Notes under the pieces: generated by a model
The model's database searches: none
What the model saw: only the letters and a program-made list of their open reading frames with translations
What the model was told of the DNA's origin: nothing
From: Campylobacterales bacterium
GTDB taxonomy: Bacteria; Campylobacterota; Campylobacteria; Campylobacterales; JALSKU01
Length of the DNA: 23,553 nucleotides
Assembly: GCA_027023175.1 (NCBI GenBank)
Contig: JALVWW010000324.1
Coordinates: 1 to 23,553 of the forward strand
Direction of reading: 5' to 3'
Shown: one piece after another, positions 1-6,578 of the stretch
Layout of the letters: the number at the start of each line of letters is the position of its first letter
Position numbering within the stretch: the stretch's first letter is position 1
Translations under genes and position numbers: made by a program

Positions 1-2329
1 AATACCTGCAACTTTTTATATCTTCGCTCATATTGAAATATTGCTCTTTTTCTTCTAAAAGCAAAAACTTCTCTTCAAGCAAAGATAGTTTATCTTCTAA
101 AAAAGTCTCTTTGAGTATTTTTCCACTGCTTAAATCATAAAAAGCGACCTCATCTATATCATCAAATCCATTTTGTTTAGCCAAAAGATAGTAAAACTCC
201 ATTTGAAAATCAGCCATATTTTGCAATGTTTTAGAAGTTGCCAAATTTATTTTGCCGGTTTTATAATCAAGCAGTACAAACCTACCCTCTTTTATATCTA
301 CTCTATCTATCTTTCCTGATATTTTATATCCATTTATATTGCCGTAGAGTTTCAATTCACCCTTATAAAACCTATACCCCTCATCAAATCTTTTTATCTC
401 GTTTTTGACAAAGCTTTTCAATCTCTCTCTCCAAATATCAAGCTTAAATCTAAAAAGTGGATTTTTCTCACCATTTAAGAGTTTATCTATCTCTTTTTGC
501 ATTTGTAACTCATTGCTAAAAGAGTTTGAAGTTTTAAAAAGATTTTCAAGCACAAAGTGCAACTTCTCTCCTATCTCCCTCTCATCAACCTCATTTTGAG
601 GAATTTGAGCCTCTTTTATCTTTTTGATATATTGAAAATAAAATCTTCTTTTACACTCTAAAAATATTTTAAATGAAGTTGCAGAAAATATAAAGTTTTT
701 AAAATCATACTCAAGATAAATATCTTTTTCAACATTCATAGGAGGAATATCTGCTTTTTTGATAAGAATAGTTTTTAAAAAGTTATCATCAAATTCACTT
801 TTTACCAAATTTTCTATATGTAGCTCATCCAAAAAATATGAGGGCTTTTCATTCTCATTTTGCACAGCTGATAGAGCTATCTCTTTTGCATTTAAAAAGA
901 GCTTGAAGTAATAATTTTTTTGTAAATTCTCTCTGTCTTTCGGAGTAGGTAAACCACTTCTTTTTCTAATAGAGCTATTTAAAAAGAGGTCTTTTGAACT
1001 TCTTTTTGGAACCATATCTTCGTTAAAATCCACTACTATAACCCCATCAAACTTTGCAAGTCTAGTCTCTAAAAGACCCATTACGGTTATCTTGCCACCA
1101 TTTTTATCATCAATTCTATTATTTTTGACTCTTTCTAAAAAAAGATATAATGCATCTTTAAAACTTCTATCTTTAAGTTCGCTCTCAACCCTTTTAAATT
1201 TAAAAAGTTCATTTTTATATATCAATACCTCCTCTTCAATATCATTTTCAAAAACAAACTCCATCATCACCGAGTCAAATTCAACCTTATCAAACTTTTT
1301 ATACCTATACTCGTCAAACTTTTCAAATTCATTAAAAAATCTTTTAACTCTATGGCTATTTTCATAGCTTTTATCTTCAAGATAGTTGTAAACCGCTCTA
1401 ACTCTTTGATAAATATCACTCTTTTTATAAGAAAAACCTGCCGCAAAATTAAATATATTGTTTTCATCAAATTTTTCTAACAATAAAGCAAACTCTTCAT
1501 CAGGAGTGATAACAATGATATCTTCAGGTTTTAAGCCCCCTTGCAAAAAATCATACACCTTTTTTTTGACAAATCCAACTTGCATTATTTTGCTACTAAC
1601 AAAACTATACTCAACTCTTTTAATACTTTTTGGAATATTTTTAAAAGTTTGTATCTTTTTGTTTGAAAAGTCTATAACATACTCTTTATAATCTTCAAGA
1701 TTTATGCCAAAACTTTTAAATTTATCTACCATTTTACCTGCAAATTCATTGGTTTGATAAACTATATTAAGCGAAGTATATTTTGATACATTCTGCAACA
1801 ATTCAAACTCAAAACTGTTTAAATAACCATCAATATATAGTGTAATTTTAGAAAATCTCTGCAAAAACTCTTTGTTTAAACTATGAAGCTTTGGCAAAGT
1901 TATTTTATCAAAGTAACCATCTGCTTCAAGTAGTTTTGTATAATTGTTTAGTAAAATTTTTAGTATATTTAGATGAGTAGCATACTCGGCATAAGTATCA
2001 TTTTTATCGATTGAGTCTATATCTACTTGCTCTAAGGATAACTCTTCAAAAAAAGAGAACAAAAACTTAGATGACTTTAAAAAAGAGAGATAATCCCTTG
2101 GAATTTTCAAAGTATCAAACTGACTAAAACCGGTAGCTTTTTTTAAAAGCAATACTCTCTTATCTTCATCAATATAACTTTTACCCTCTACAACAACAAC
2201 TCTCTTTTCAAACTCATCCATAGTCATACACTTAGGTAAAATATCATCGCTATACTCTTGATATTTCTGCCTTATATTTCTATGTGTCGGATAAACAAAA
2301 AGTTCCACACTACCCTCTTCATTTTTCAT
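1..2329 (-). CDS. addB: AddB-like PD-(D/E)XK nuclease, C-terminus beyond window edge
   Basis: My own minus-strand translation gives 776 codons open to the window edge with no stop. Near the C-terminus is SATSFKIFLECKRRFYF (the AddB/RecB-family nuclease entry, with Cys559), followed by GKIDRVD (Asp675) and LDYKTGK (Asp688, Lys690), the PD-(D/E)XK catalytic core. Cys774 in SCRY at the edge fits the first residue of the distal Fe-S cysteine cluster that pairs with the upstream Cys, so only about 10-20 residues should be missing. Known role of the family: AddB partners AddA in processing double-strand breaks for recombination. The N-terminus reads LFVYPTHRN where Firmicute AddB has a Walker A loop, so the helicase half looks degenerate, as in other Campylobacterota. 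The start ATG at 2329 lies inside a 7-nt repeat. An addA partner is expected further left but is not visible. It could also be annotated simply as a PD-(D/E)XK nuclease family protein. Confidence 0.85.
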   Translation of the reverse strand, partial: MKNEEGSVELFVYPTHRNIRQKYQEYSDDILPKCMTMDEFEKRVVVVEGKSYIDEDKRVLLLKKATGFSQFDTLKIPRDYLSFLKSSKFLFSFFEELSLEQVDIDSIDKNDTYAEYATHLNILKILLNNYTKLLEADGYFDKITLPKLHSLNKEFLQRFSKITLYIDGYLNSFEFELLQNVSKYTSLNIVYQTNEFAGKMVDKFKSFGINLEDYKEYVIDFSNKKIQTFKNIPKSIKRVEYSFVSSKIMQVGFVKKKVYDFLQGGLKPEDIIVITPDEEFALLLEKFDENNIFNFAAGFSYKKSDIYQRVRAVYNYLEDKSYENSHRVKRFFNEFEKFDEYRYKKFDKVEFDSVMMEFVFENDIEEEVLIYKNELFKFKRVESELKDRSFKDALYLFLERVKNNRIDDKNGGKITVMGLLETRLAKFDGVIVVDFNEDMVPKRSSKDLFLNSSIRKRSGLPTPKDRENLQKNYYFKLFLNAKEIALSAVQNENEKPSYFLDELHIENLVKSEFDDNFLKTILIKKADIPPMNVEKDIYLEYDFKNFIFSATSFKIFLECKRRFYFQYIKKIKEAQIPQNEVDEREIGEKLHFVLENLFKTSNSFSNELQMQKEIDKLLNGEKNPLFRFKLDIWRERLKSFVKNEIKRFDEGYRFYKGELKLYGNINGYKISGKIDRVDIKEGRFVLLDYKTGKINLATSKTLQNMADFQMEFYYLLAKQNGFDDIDEVAFYDLSSGKILKETFLEDKLSLLEEKFLLLEEKEQYFNMSEDIKSCRY

Positions 2330-2350
2330 TTTTTATTCTTCATTTTTCAT
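2316..2350 (-). repeat. 7-nt-period repeat across addB start codon
   Basis: Read on the minus strand, five units follow one another: ATGAAAA, ATGAAGA, ATAAAAA, ATGAAAA, ATGAAGA. The result is a 21-bp duplication of the gene start: a first ATG at 2350 encodes MKNEE and then a stop, and the annotated start at 2329 again encodes MKNEE. The repeat therefore makes the first codons of addB and a five-codon mini-ORF directly before it. Confidence 0.85.
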
Positions 2351-2353
2351 TCA

Positions 2354-2359
2354 ATTATA
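2354..2359 (-). promoter_or_regulatory. Candidate -10 element of addB
   Basis: TATAAT (in GGGTATAATTGA) on the minus strand lies 25 bp before the annotated addB start. No -35 consensus is visible 17 bp upstream, which is common in Campylobacterota promoters. Transcription would start close to the upstream mini-ORF at 2350. Confidence 0.5.
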
Positions 2360-2385
2360 CCCTATTGACATTTAAGAAATATAAT

Positions 2386-2417
2386 AATATCATTACAAAT
2401 GACAAAAATGTGATATT
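2386..2417. promoter_or_regulatory. Inverted repeat between divergent addB and ccoG
   Basis: AATATCA (2386-2392) and TGATATT (2411-2417) form a perfect 7-bp inverted repeat with an 18-nt spacer, between the two divergent promoters. It could be an operator, but the spacing does not match an FNR/CRP-type box and the region is AT-rich, so function is inference only. Confidence 0.25.
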
Positions 2418-2441
2418 GTTATAAAAATTATAAGTTCAAGT

Positions 2442-2447
2442 TATAAT
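2442..2447 (+). promoter_or_regulatory. Candidate -10 element of ccoG transcript
   Basis: TATAAT within GTTATAATAATC, in an AT-rich upstream region with no clear -35. It would start a transcript near 2454, giving a leader of about 180 nt before ccoG. Confidence 0.45.
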
Positions 2448-2469
2448 AATCTTAATAAAAGGATATAAA

Positions 2470-2640
2470 ATGAAACGCTCTTGTTTCAAAAATGCAAATA
2501 TAAATAAAAATCAAGAGAGTTTCTCTTGCCAAAGGCAAAGTATAAGTTTGCCCCATAAAATTTATCAATTTTATGGGAACCCTAAAAGCGAGGGGAATTT
2601 ACAAGGAGCTTTGCTTCTTGAAAAGGAGATGATCAAATGA
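2470..2640 (+). CDS. Possible 56-codon leader ORF upstream of ccoG
   Basis: An open frame of 56 codons starts at ATG 2470 after a fair ribosome site (AAAGGATATAAA) and ends in a TGA that overlaps the ccoG ATG (ATGA), the arrangement used for translational coupling. The product (begins MKRSCFKNAN, ends LLEKEMIK) has no membrane segment, signal peptide or family I recognise. The DNA is a chain of perfect short hairpins, which suggests that RNA folding rather than protein sequence shapes this stretch. It may be a real small gene, a leader peptide that sets ribosome entry into ccoG, or a chance frame through a structured leader. Confidence 0.3.
   Translation: MKRSCFKNANINKNQESFSCQRQSISLPHKIYQFYGNPKSEGNLQGALLLEKEMIK
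2471..2620 (+). promoter_or_regulatory. Hairpin-rich leader RNA of ccoG
   Basis: Successive stems: TGAAAC/GTTTCA (2471-2488, 6 bp), CAAGAGA/TCTCTTG (2512-2528, 7 bp, 3-nt loop), TTGCC/GGCAA (2526-2538) competing with GGCAAA/TTTGCC (2534-2552), CCCATAAAATT/AATTTTATGGG (2552-2577, 11 bp, TATC loop), CCCT/AGGG (2580-2594) and CAAGGAGC/GCTTCTTG (2602-2620, 8 bp with one G-U). The last stem ends just before the ccoG ribosome site AAAAGGAG (2621-2628). The competing pair at 2526-2552 would allow switching. It matches no riboswitch class I can recognise. Confidence 0.5.
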
Positions 2641-4070
2641 AAGAAAAAAGTTTTAAGAAGCATATTTATAGATATAAAAGATATTATGTATTTATAGCTT
2701 TAACTATTATAGCTTTAGTGCTTCCGTGGATAAGAATCAACGGCAATCACTTCTTTTTGCTCAACTTTGACCATATGAAAGTTCATCTCTTTTTTGTAAA
2801 GTTTGATATGCAAGAGTTGTATCTTATGCCGTTTTTACTTATCATGCTCTTTTTAGGTATATTCTTTATGACTACGCTAGGAGGTAGAGTCTGGTGTGGC
2901 TGGGTATGTCCGCAAACTATCTTTAGAGTAATTTATAGAGACTTAATCAAAACTAAACTATTACATATAAGAAAAAGCATACAAAACAAACAAGCTCCTG
3001 ATAAGCCGGGAACTATAGGCAAACAAGTAGTAGCCATACTTATTTGGACAGTTTTGGCTTTGATCGCCGGAGCAGATTTTATATGGTACTTTGTTCCACC
3101 GGAGGATTTTTTCAAATACCTACAAAACCCAAGCGAGCATATGGTAATGCTTGGTTTTGTTTTGGGGATTGCAGCATTTTTGATATATGATATTGTAAGA
3201 CTTAAAGAGGACTTTTGTATATATGTTTGCCCTTATGCAAGAGTACAGTCAGTAATGTATGATGAAGAGACTATTCAAGCAGTTTATGATAAAGCAAGAG
3301 GCGGTCAGATATATAAAGAGGATGAAAGAACTGAAGTATCTATAGGAGAAAAATTAGTTCATAATAAAAAAGAGCTTTTAGCGATGAATCCTGATGCTGA
3401 GTGTACCTACTGTGAGGCTTGTGTTAGGGTTTGTCCTACTCATATAGATATCAGAGAAGGCACTCAACTTGAGTGCATCAACTGTCTTGAGTGTGCTGAT
3501 GCTTGTACAAAGGTTATGGGAGCATTAGGCAAGCCTAGCTTGATAGAGTGGAACTCCATATCGGCTGTCAAAGAGCATAGAAGACCTAAATTTTTAAGAT
3601 TTAGAACTATTGCTTATGGCGTGGCACTTACTATTGCTTTGATAGCACTATTTTGGATGAGTACCACAAAAGAGTATATGCTTTTAAACATCAATAGAAC
3701 TGCTGAACTTTATAGCTTTGAAAATCATGGTAAAACTGTGGATAATGCCTATGTAATGCTCTTCCAAAATACTGAAAACAAAAAGCATAATTACTATTTT
3801 GAAGTTTTAAAAGAGGATAAGACACCTTTTAAAGAGATATACATAAAAAGGCCGACAAAACCTTTCCCTTTAAATGCAGGTAAGAAAGTAAGAAAAATAG
3901 TTGTTCTTGCAACAGATAAAATTTTAGCAAAAGACAGTACAAAAGATACTATCATACCTATTATCATAAAAGCTTACGCAGTTGATAATCCTAAAAAAAT
4001 AGTAGTTTACAGAAAAACTATCTTTGCATTTCCAAGATATGACTACCTTCAAAAGGCAAGAAAACAATAA
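2637..4070 (+). CDS. ccoG: CcoG (FixG/RdxA) cbb3 oxidase accessory ferredoxin
   Basis: A 477-residue membrane iron-sulfur protein. Membrane segments lie near 17-34, 60-81, 132-150, 170-186 and 322-341. CGWVCPQ (Cys87, Cys91) follows the second segment and CIYVCPYAR (Cys194, Cys198) the fourth. Two ferredoxin-type clusters follow: Cys256/259/262/266 and Cys280/283/286/290. The last 130 residues form the periplasmic FixG C-terminal domain. In characterised members CcoG reduces Cu(II) to Cu(I) for assembly of the cbb3 cytochrome oxidase copper centre, so the host probably respires oxygen at low tension. The start follows AAAAGGAG by 8 nt. It appears to stand alone here: no ccoNOPQ or ccoI/S genes are in the window. 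A terminator hairpin follows directly. Confidence 0.95.
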   Translation: MKEKSFKKHIYRYKRYYVFIALTIIALVLPWIRINGNHFFLLNFDHMKVHLFFVKFDMQELYLMPFLLIMLFLGIFFMTTLGGRVWCGWVCPQTIFRVIYRDLIKTKLLHIRKSIQNKQAPDKPGTIGKQVVAILIWTVLALIAGADFIWYFVPPEDFFKYLQNPSEHMVMLGFVLGIAAFLIYDIVRLKEDFCIYVCPYARVQSVMYDEETIQAVYDKARGGQIYKEDERTEVSIGEKLVHNKKELLAMNPDAECTYCEACVRVCPTHIDIREGTQLECINCLECADACTKVMGALGKPSLIEWNSISAVKEHRRPKFLRFRTIAYGVALTIALIALFWMSTTKEYMLLNINRTAELYSFENHGKTVDNAYVMLFQNTENKKHNYYFEVLKEDKTPFKEIYIKRPTKPFPLNAGKKVRKIVVLATDKILAKDSTKDTIIPIIIKAYAVDNPKKIVVYRKTIFAFPRYDYLQKARKQ

Positions 4071-4076
4071 TCAATC

Positions 4077-4106
4077 TTACGGTTTGGGAAATTTTCCAAA
4101 CCGTAA
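4077..4106 (+). terminator. Terminator-like hairpin after ccoG
   Basis: TTACGGTTTGG pairs perfectly with CCAAACCGTAA across an 8-nt loop (11-bp stem), starting 6 nt after the ccoG stop. No T-run follows, so it is either a non-canonical terminator or a 3' stabilising stem. Confidence 0.6.
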
Positions 4107-4146
4107 ACCTCAATCCCACTTCAACAATTTTTTATCCTTAAAGTTG

Positions 4147-4152
4147 TACAAT
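4147..4152 (+). promoter_or_regulatory. Candidate -10 element of the SDR gene
   Basis: TACAAT preceded by a T-rich stretch (ATTTTTTATCC) and no -35 consensus, 39 bp before the start codon of the dehydrogenase. Weak call, based on position after the ccoG hairpin. Confidence 0.3.
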
Positions 4153-4190
4153 GTCAATAGTTTACTGACCTTACCCCCAAGGAGAGTGTT

Positions 4191-4961
4191 ATGAATAATT
4201 TAAAAGGCAAATGTGCTTTGGTGACTGGAGCAACTTCCGGAATAGGCGAAGCAGTAGCCAAAATGCTAGCGCAAATGGGTGCAAATGTTATACTTCACGG
4301 CAGAAGTCAGGAAAAACTAGATCATCTTAAAACTAGGCTACAAAGAGATTATAATAAGATAGAAACCATATGCTTTGATGTGACAGATAAAAAAGAGTGT
4401 TTGGAAAATATAAAAAAATTACTAGATAAATTTGAGATAGATATCCTCATAAACTCTGCCGGTCTTGCAGCAGGTTTTGATAGATTTGACGAAGCAGACA
4501 TAGAAGATTTTGAAGAAATGATAGATGCCAACATCAAAGGTCTTTTATATGTTACAAGAACAATAGCTCCGCAAATGAGAAAAAGAGATAAGGGACATAT
4601 AGTAAACCTAGGAAGTATCGCAGGTATAATGGGGTATCCAAAAGGTAATGTTTATTGTGCCACAAAAGCAGCTGTAGGAATGCTAAGTGATACTTTAAAC
4701 ATAGACTTTGCAGGAACCAATATAAGAGTATCTTGCATAGAACCCGGGGCAGTTGAAACCAATTTTTCAAATATTAGATTTAAAGGCGATAAAAAAAAGG
4801 CTGAAAAAGTCTATGAAGGTTACAAACCTTTAAGTGCAGAAGATATTGCATATCTTATTATTTACATACTTAATGTGCCGGAGCATGTAAATATCCAGCA
4901 TACTCTTATAATGCCTACCGCACAAAGAAACCCTTATGTTTTAAGCAGGGATAAAGAGTGA
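4191..4961 (+). CDS. ydfG: YdfG-type NADP-dependent short-chain dehydrogenase
   Basis: A 256-residue classical SDR. TGATSGIG (residues 12-19) binds the dinucleotide; Arg38 after the second strand favours NADP(H); NSAG (88-91) follows strand four. The catalytic tetrad is complete: Asn114, Ser142, Tyr155, Lys159. The C-terminal half (EPGAVETNFSNIRFKGD, then PEHVNIQHTLIMPT) closely follows E. coli YdfG as I recall it. That subgroup oxidises 3-hydroxy acids and allo-threonine or reduces malonic semialdehyde; the actual substrate here is unknown. Start ATG is 6 nt after AAGGAG. It is monocistronic: a hairpin precedes it and a repeat-rich spacer follows. Its stop codon lies inside a GTGAGYR heptamer repeat. 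Confidence 0.9.
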   Translation: MNNLKGKCALVTGATSGIGEAVAKMLAQMGANVILHGRSQEKLDHLKTRLQRDYNKIETICFDVTDKKECLENIKKLLDKFEIDILINSAGLAAGFDRFDEADIEDFEEMIDANIKGLLYVTRTIAPQMRKRDKGHIVNLGSIAGIMGYPKGNVYCATKAAVGMLSDTLNIDFAGTNIRVSCIEPGAVETNFSNIRFKGDKKKAEKVYEGYKPLSAEDIAYLIIYILNVPEHVNIQHTLIMPTAQRNPYVLSRDKE

Positions 4962-5108
4962 GTAGTGAGCGGTAATTTGTGGATGAAACAGAGGCTTTTA
5001 GTTCTGTTTAGTTTAACACAGAAAGTTTAGAGTAGTTTTTACTCTTAGCACTTAGCTTAAAATATAGGAGCAAAGACGACAAGGATGAAGATAAAAGGGT
5101 GAAAGATT
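4958..5108 (+). repeat. Patchwork of 7-nt-period repeats after the SDR gene
   Basis: Distinct heptamer patches: GTGAGTA, GTGAGCG, then a looser third unit from 4958, beginning inside the SDR stop codon; CTTAGCA, CTTAGCT (5044-5057); and AAGGATG, AAGATAA, AAGGGTG, AAAGATT (5081-5108). Between them TTCTGT/ACAGAA (5002-5023) can form a 6-bp stem. A pyrimidine-rich 7- to 8-nt pattern continues to about 5164. The whole 223-nt spacer shows no gene. Confidence 0.6.
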
Positions 5109-5184
5109 TAGAACTTTAGTTTTTTCTTTTTTTACTCCTTTACCTCTATTCCCTTTACTCCTATTAAAAAAAGGAGATTTTCAA

Positions 5185-5988
5185 GTGAAAAAGATAATTC
5201 TTATTATAAGTTTGGCTATTTTTTCTTATGCAGAATGGAGTAGCTTATTGGGAAATTTAGTAGGAACAAATAGTTCAACCGTATCCAATATAACATCGAA
5301 TGATAGTGTAACAGCCATAAAAGAGGCTTTACAAAATGGAACAAAATATGCCGTATCAACCCTATCAAAAAAAGATGGGTTTTTATCAAATCCAAAAGTA
5401 AAGATACCCCTTCCCTCCTCACTACAAAAGGCTGCAAGCATTGTAAAAAAATATGGAGGGCAAAAATATGTTGATAGTTTTGATGCAGCTATCAATCATG
5501 CAGCAGAAAAAGCAGTACCTCAAACTTATGAAATATTTAAAAATAGTATCAAAAATATGAGTATTGAAGATGCTAAAAAACTTTTAAAAGGTGGTGATGG
5601 CAGTATAACCAATTTTTTTAGAGAAAAAAACTCCAAACAACTCTATGAGAAAATCTATCCTATTGTAAAAAACAGCATAAGAGATGTAAACGTTATGCAA
5701 TATTATAAAACATTTAAAGGGTATTATCAAAAATATATGCCCAAAATTGACCTTGGAGCTCAAACAAATTCCATTTTTGGAACTGTTATGAATATAGCAA
5801 AACAAACAGGAGCAAAAAAATATATGATAAATCTAAATGAAAAAAGCCTTGATGATTATGTAACTAAAAAAAGTATCGACGGTCTCTTTTATATGATAGC
5901 TCAGGAAGAGAATAAAATAAGGAAAAACCCACTTGCTTATTCAACAGGTATAGTTAAAAAAGTTTTTTCTGCATATATGCAAAAGTAG
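5185..5988 (+). CDS. Exported DUF4197 domain protein
   Basis: A 267-residue protein with a signal peptide (MKKIILIISLAIFSYA, likely cleaved after Ala16). The rest fits the DUF4197 family: KEALQNGTKYAVSTLSKKDG with FLSNPKVKIPLP (46-77), the DAAINHAAEKAVP segment, and the C-terminal block LDDYVTKKSIDGLFYMIAQEE with IRKNPLAYSTGIVKKVF. The family is periplasmic, mostly helical, of unknown function, usually about 230 residues in Proteobacteria; this copy carries some extra N-terminal sequence. The start is GTG, 7 nt after AAAGGAG. No partner gene is evident: the upstream spacer is repeat-rich and a terminator overlaps the stop codon. Confidence 0.88.
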   Translation: MKKIILIISLAIFSYAEWSSLLGNLVGTNSSTVSNITSNDSVTAIKEALQNGTKYAVSTLSKKDGFLSNPKVKIPLPSSLQKAASIVKKYGGQKYVDSFDAAINHAAEKAVPQTYEIFKNSIKNMSIEDAKKLLKGGDGSITNFFREKNSKQLYEKIYPIVKNSIRDVNVMQYYKTFKGYYQKYMPKIDLGAQTNSIFGTVMNIAKQTGAKKYMINLNEKSLDDYVTKKSIDGLFYMIAQEENKIRKNPLAYSTGIVKKVFSAYMQK

Positions 5989-6005
5989 GGTTACCCCTAC
6001 TTTTG
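5980..6005. terminator. Bidirectional terminator between DUF4197 gene and hsp20
   Basis: CAAAAGTAGGG and CCCTACTTTTG form a perfect 11-bp stem with a TTAC loop. A-rich and T-rich flanks serve both strands, and it sits between two convergent genes; the DUF4197 stop codon (5986-5988) lies in the left arm. Confidence 0.85.
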
Positions 6006-6008
6006 CCA

Positions 6009-6452
6009 TTATTTGACTGCTATCTCTTTTACCTCTTTGGCTTCTTGTTTGACTTTTGGAATAGTGATGTTCAAAACACCGTTTTCATTTTTAGCATCAA
6101 TTTTATCAACATCTACATTTTCAGGCAAAGAGAAAGTTCTCATAAATTTTCCATAGCTTGACTCGATCTTGTAATAGTCCTCTTTTTTAACTTCATTTTT
6201 AAACTTTCTTTCGCCTGAAATGGTTAAAGTTCTATTTTCAGGATCGATATTTACTTTGATATCTTTTTTATCGATGCCAGGAAGATCAACTTCTACGATA
6301 TATGCTTTATCATCTTCTCTTGTATTTACAGTTGGAACAAAAGCGTTGACTCCCTCTTTGTCACTTTTTACGGTAGGAACATCAACTGCTCCCAAAAGTC
6401 TTCTTTCTAAGTCTCTAATTTCGGCAAAAGGATCAAATCTAGTCAATAGCAT
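6009..6452 (-). CDS. hsp20: Hsp20/alpha-crystallin small heat-shock protein
   Basis: A 147-residue small heat-shock chaperone that holds unfolding proteins for refolding. The alpha-crystallin domain spans about residues 38-133, with VEVDLPGIDKKDIKV at the N-terminal side and the family signature ENGVLNITIPK at the C-terminal side. The tail KEIAVK keeps an I-x-V oligomerisation motif. The start at 6452 (MLLTRFDPF) follows a strong GGAGG. The frame is open for 19 more codons upstream, but that stretch contains the -10 box, so the longer form is rejected. The gene has its own promoter and no gene follows before the terminator. Confidence 0.93.
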   Translation of the reverse strand: MLLTRFDPFAEIRDLERRLLGAVDVPTVKSDKEGVNAFVPTVNTREDDKAYIVEVDLPGIDKKDIKVNIDPENRTLTISGERKFKNEVKKEDYYKIESSYGKFMRTFSLPENVDVDKIDAKNENGVLNITIPKVKQEAKEVKEIAVK

Positions 6453-6479
6453 TTTACACCTCCTACAAAAATTTCTGTA

Positions 6480-6509
6480 ATTATAGCAAGTTGATACTAT
6501 CTTTGTCAA
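6480..6509 (-). promoter_or_regulatory. Consensus sigma-70 promoter of hsp20
   Basis: On the minus strand, TTGACA (6509-6504) and TATAAT (6485-6480) are separated by 18 nt. Both hexamers match consensus perfectly, which is unusual for this phylum, where the -35 is normally poorly conserved. I saw no clear CIRCE or HAIR repressor palindrome over it. Confidence 0.75.
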
Positions 6510-6578
6510 GTATATTTCATAATTTTTAGAAAGTTTTATAAAATTTTTTCCTAAACTATTCTTTTTTGCTATCTCTGA

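Noticed and set aside
1092..1691. Plus-strand frames opposite addB
   Set aside because: Ser/Leu/Phe-rich antisense shadows of a well-supported minus-strand coding region.
2471..2620. IS200/IS605-type end or decayed insertion sequence in the ccoG leader
   Set aside because: Hairpins alone suggest it, but there is no TnpA or TnpB coding trace and no recognisable flanking duplication.
6453..6509. N-terminal extension of Hsp20 by 19 codons
   Set aside because: The extension covers the -10 element, and a strong GGAGG precedes the downstream ATG at 6452, which begins the conserved MLLTRFDPF.
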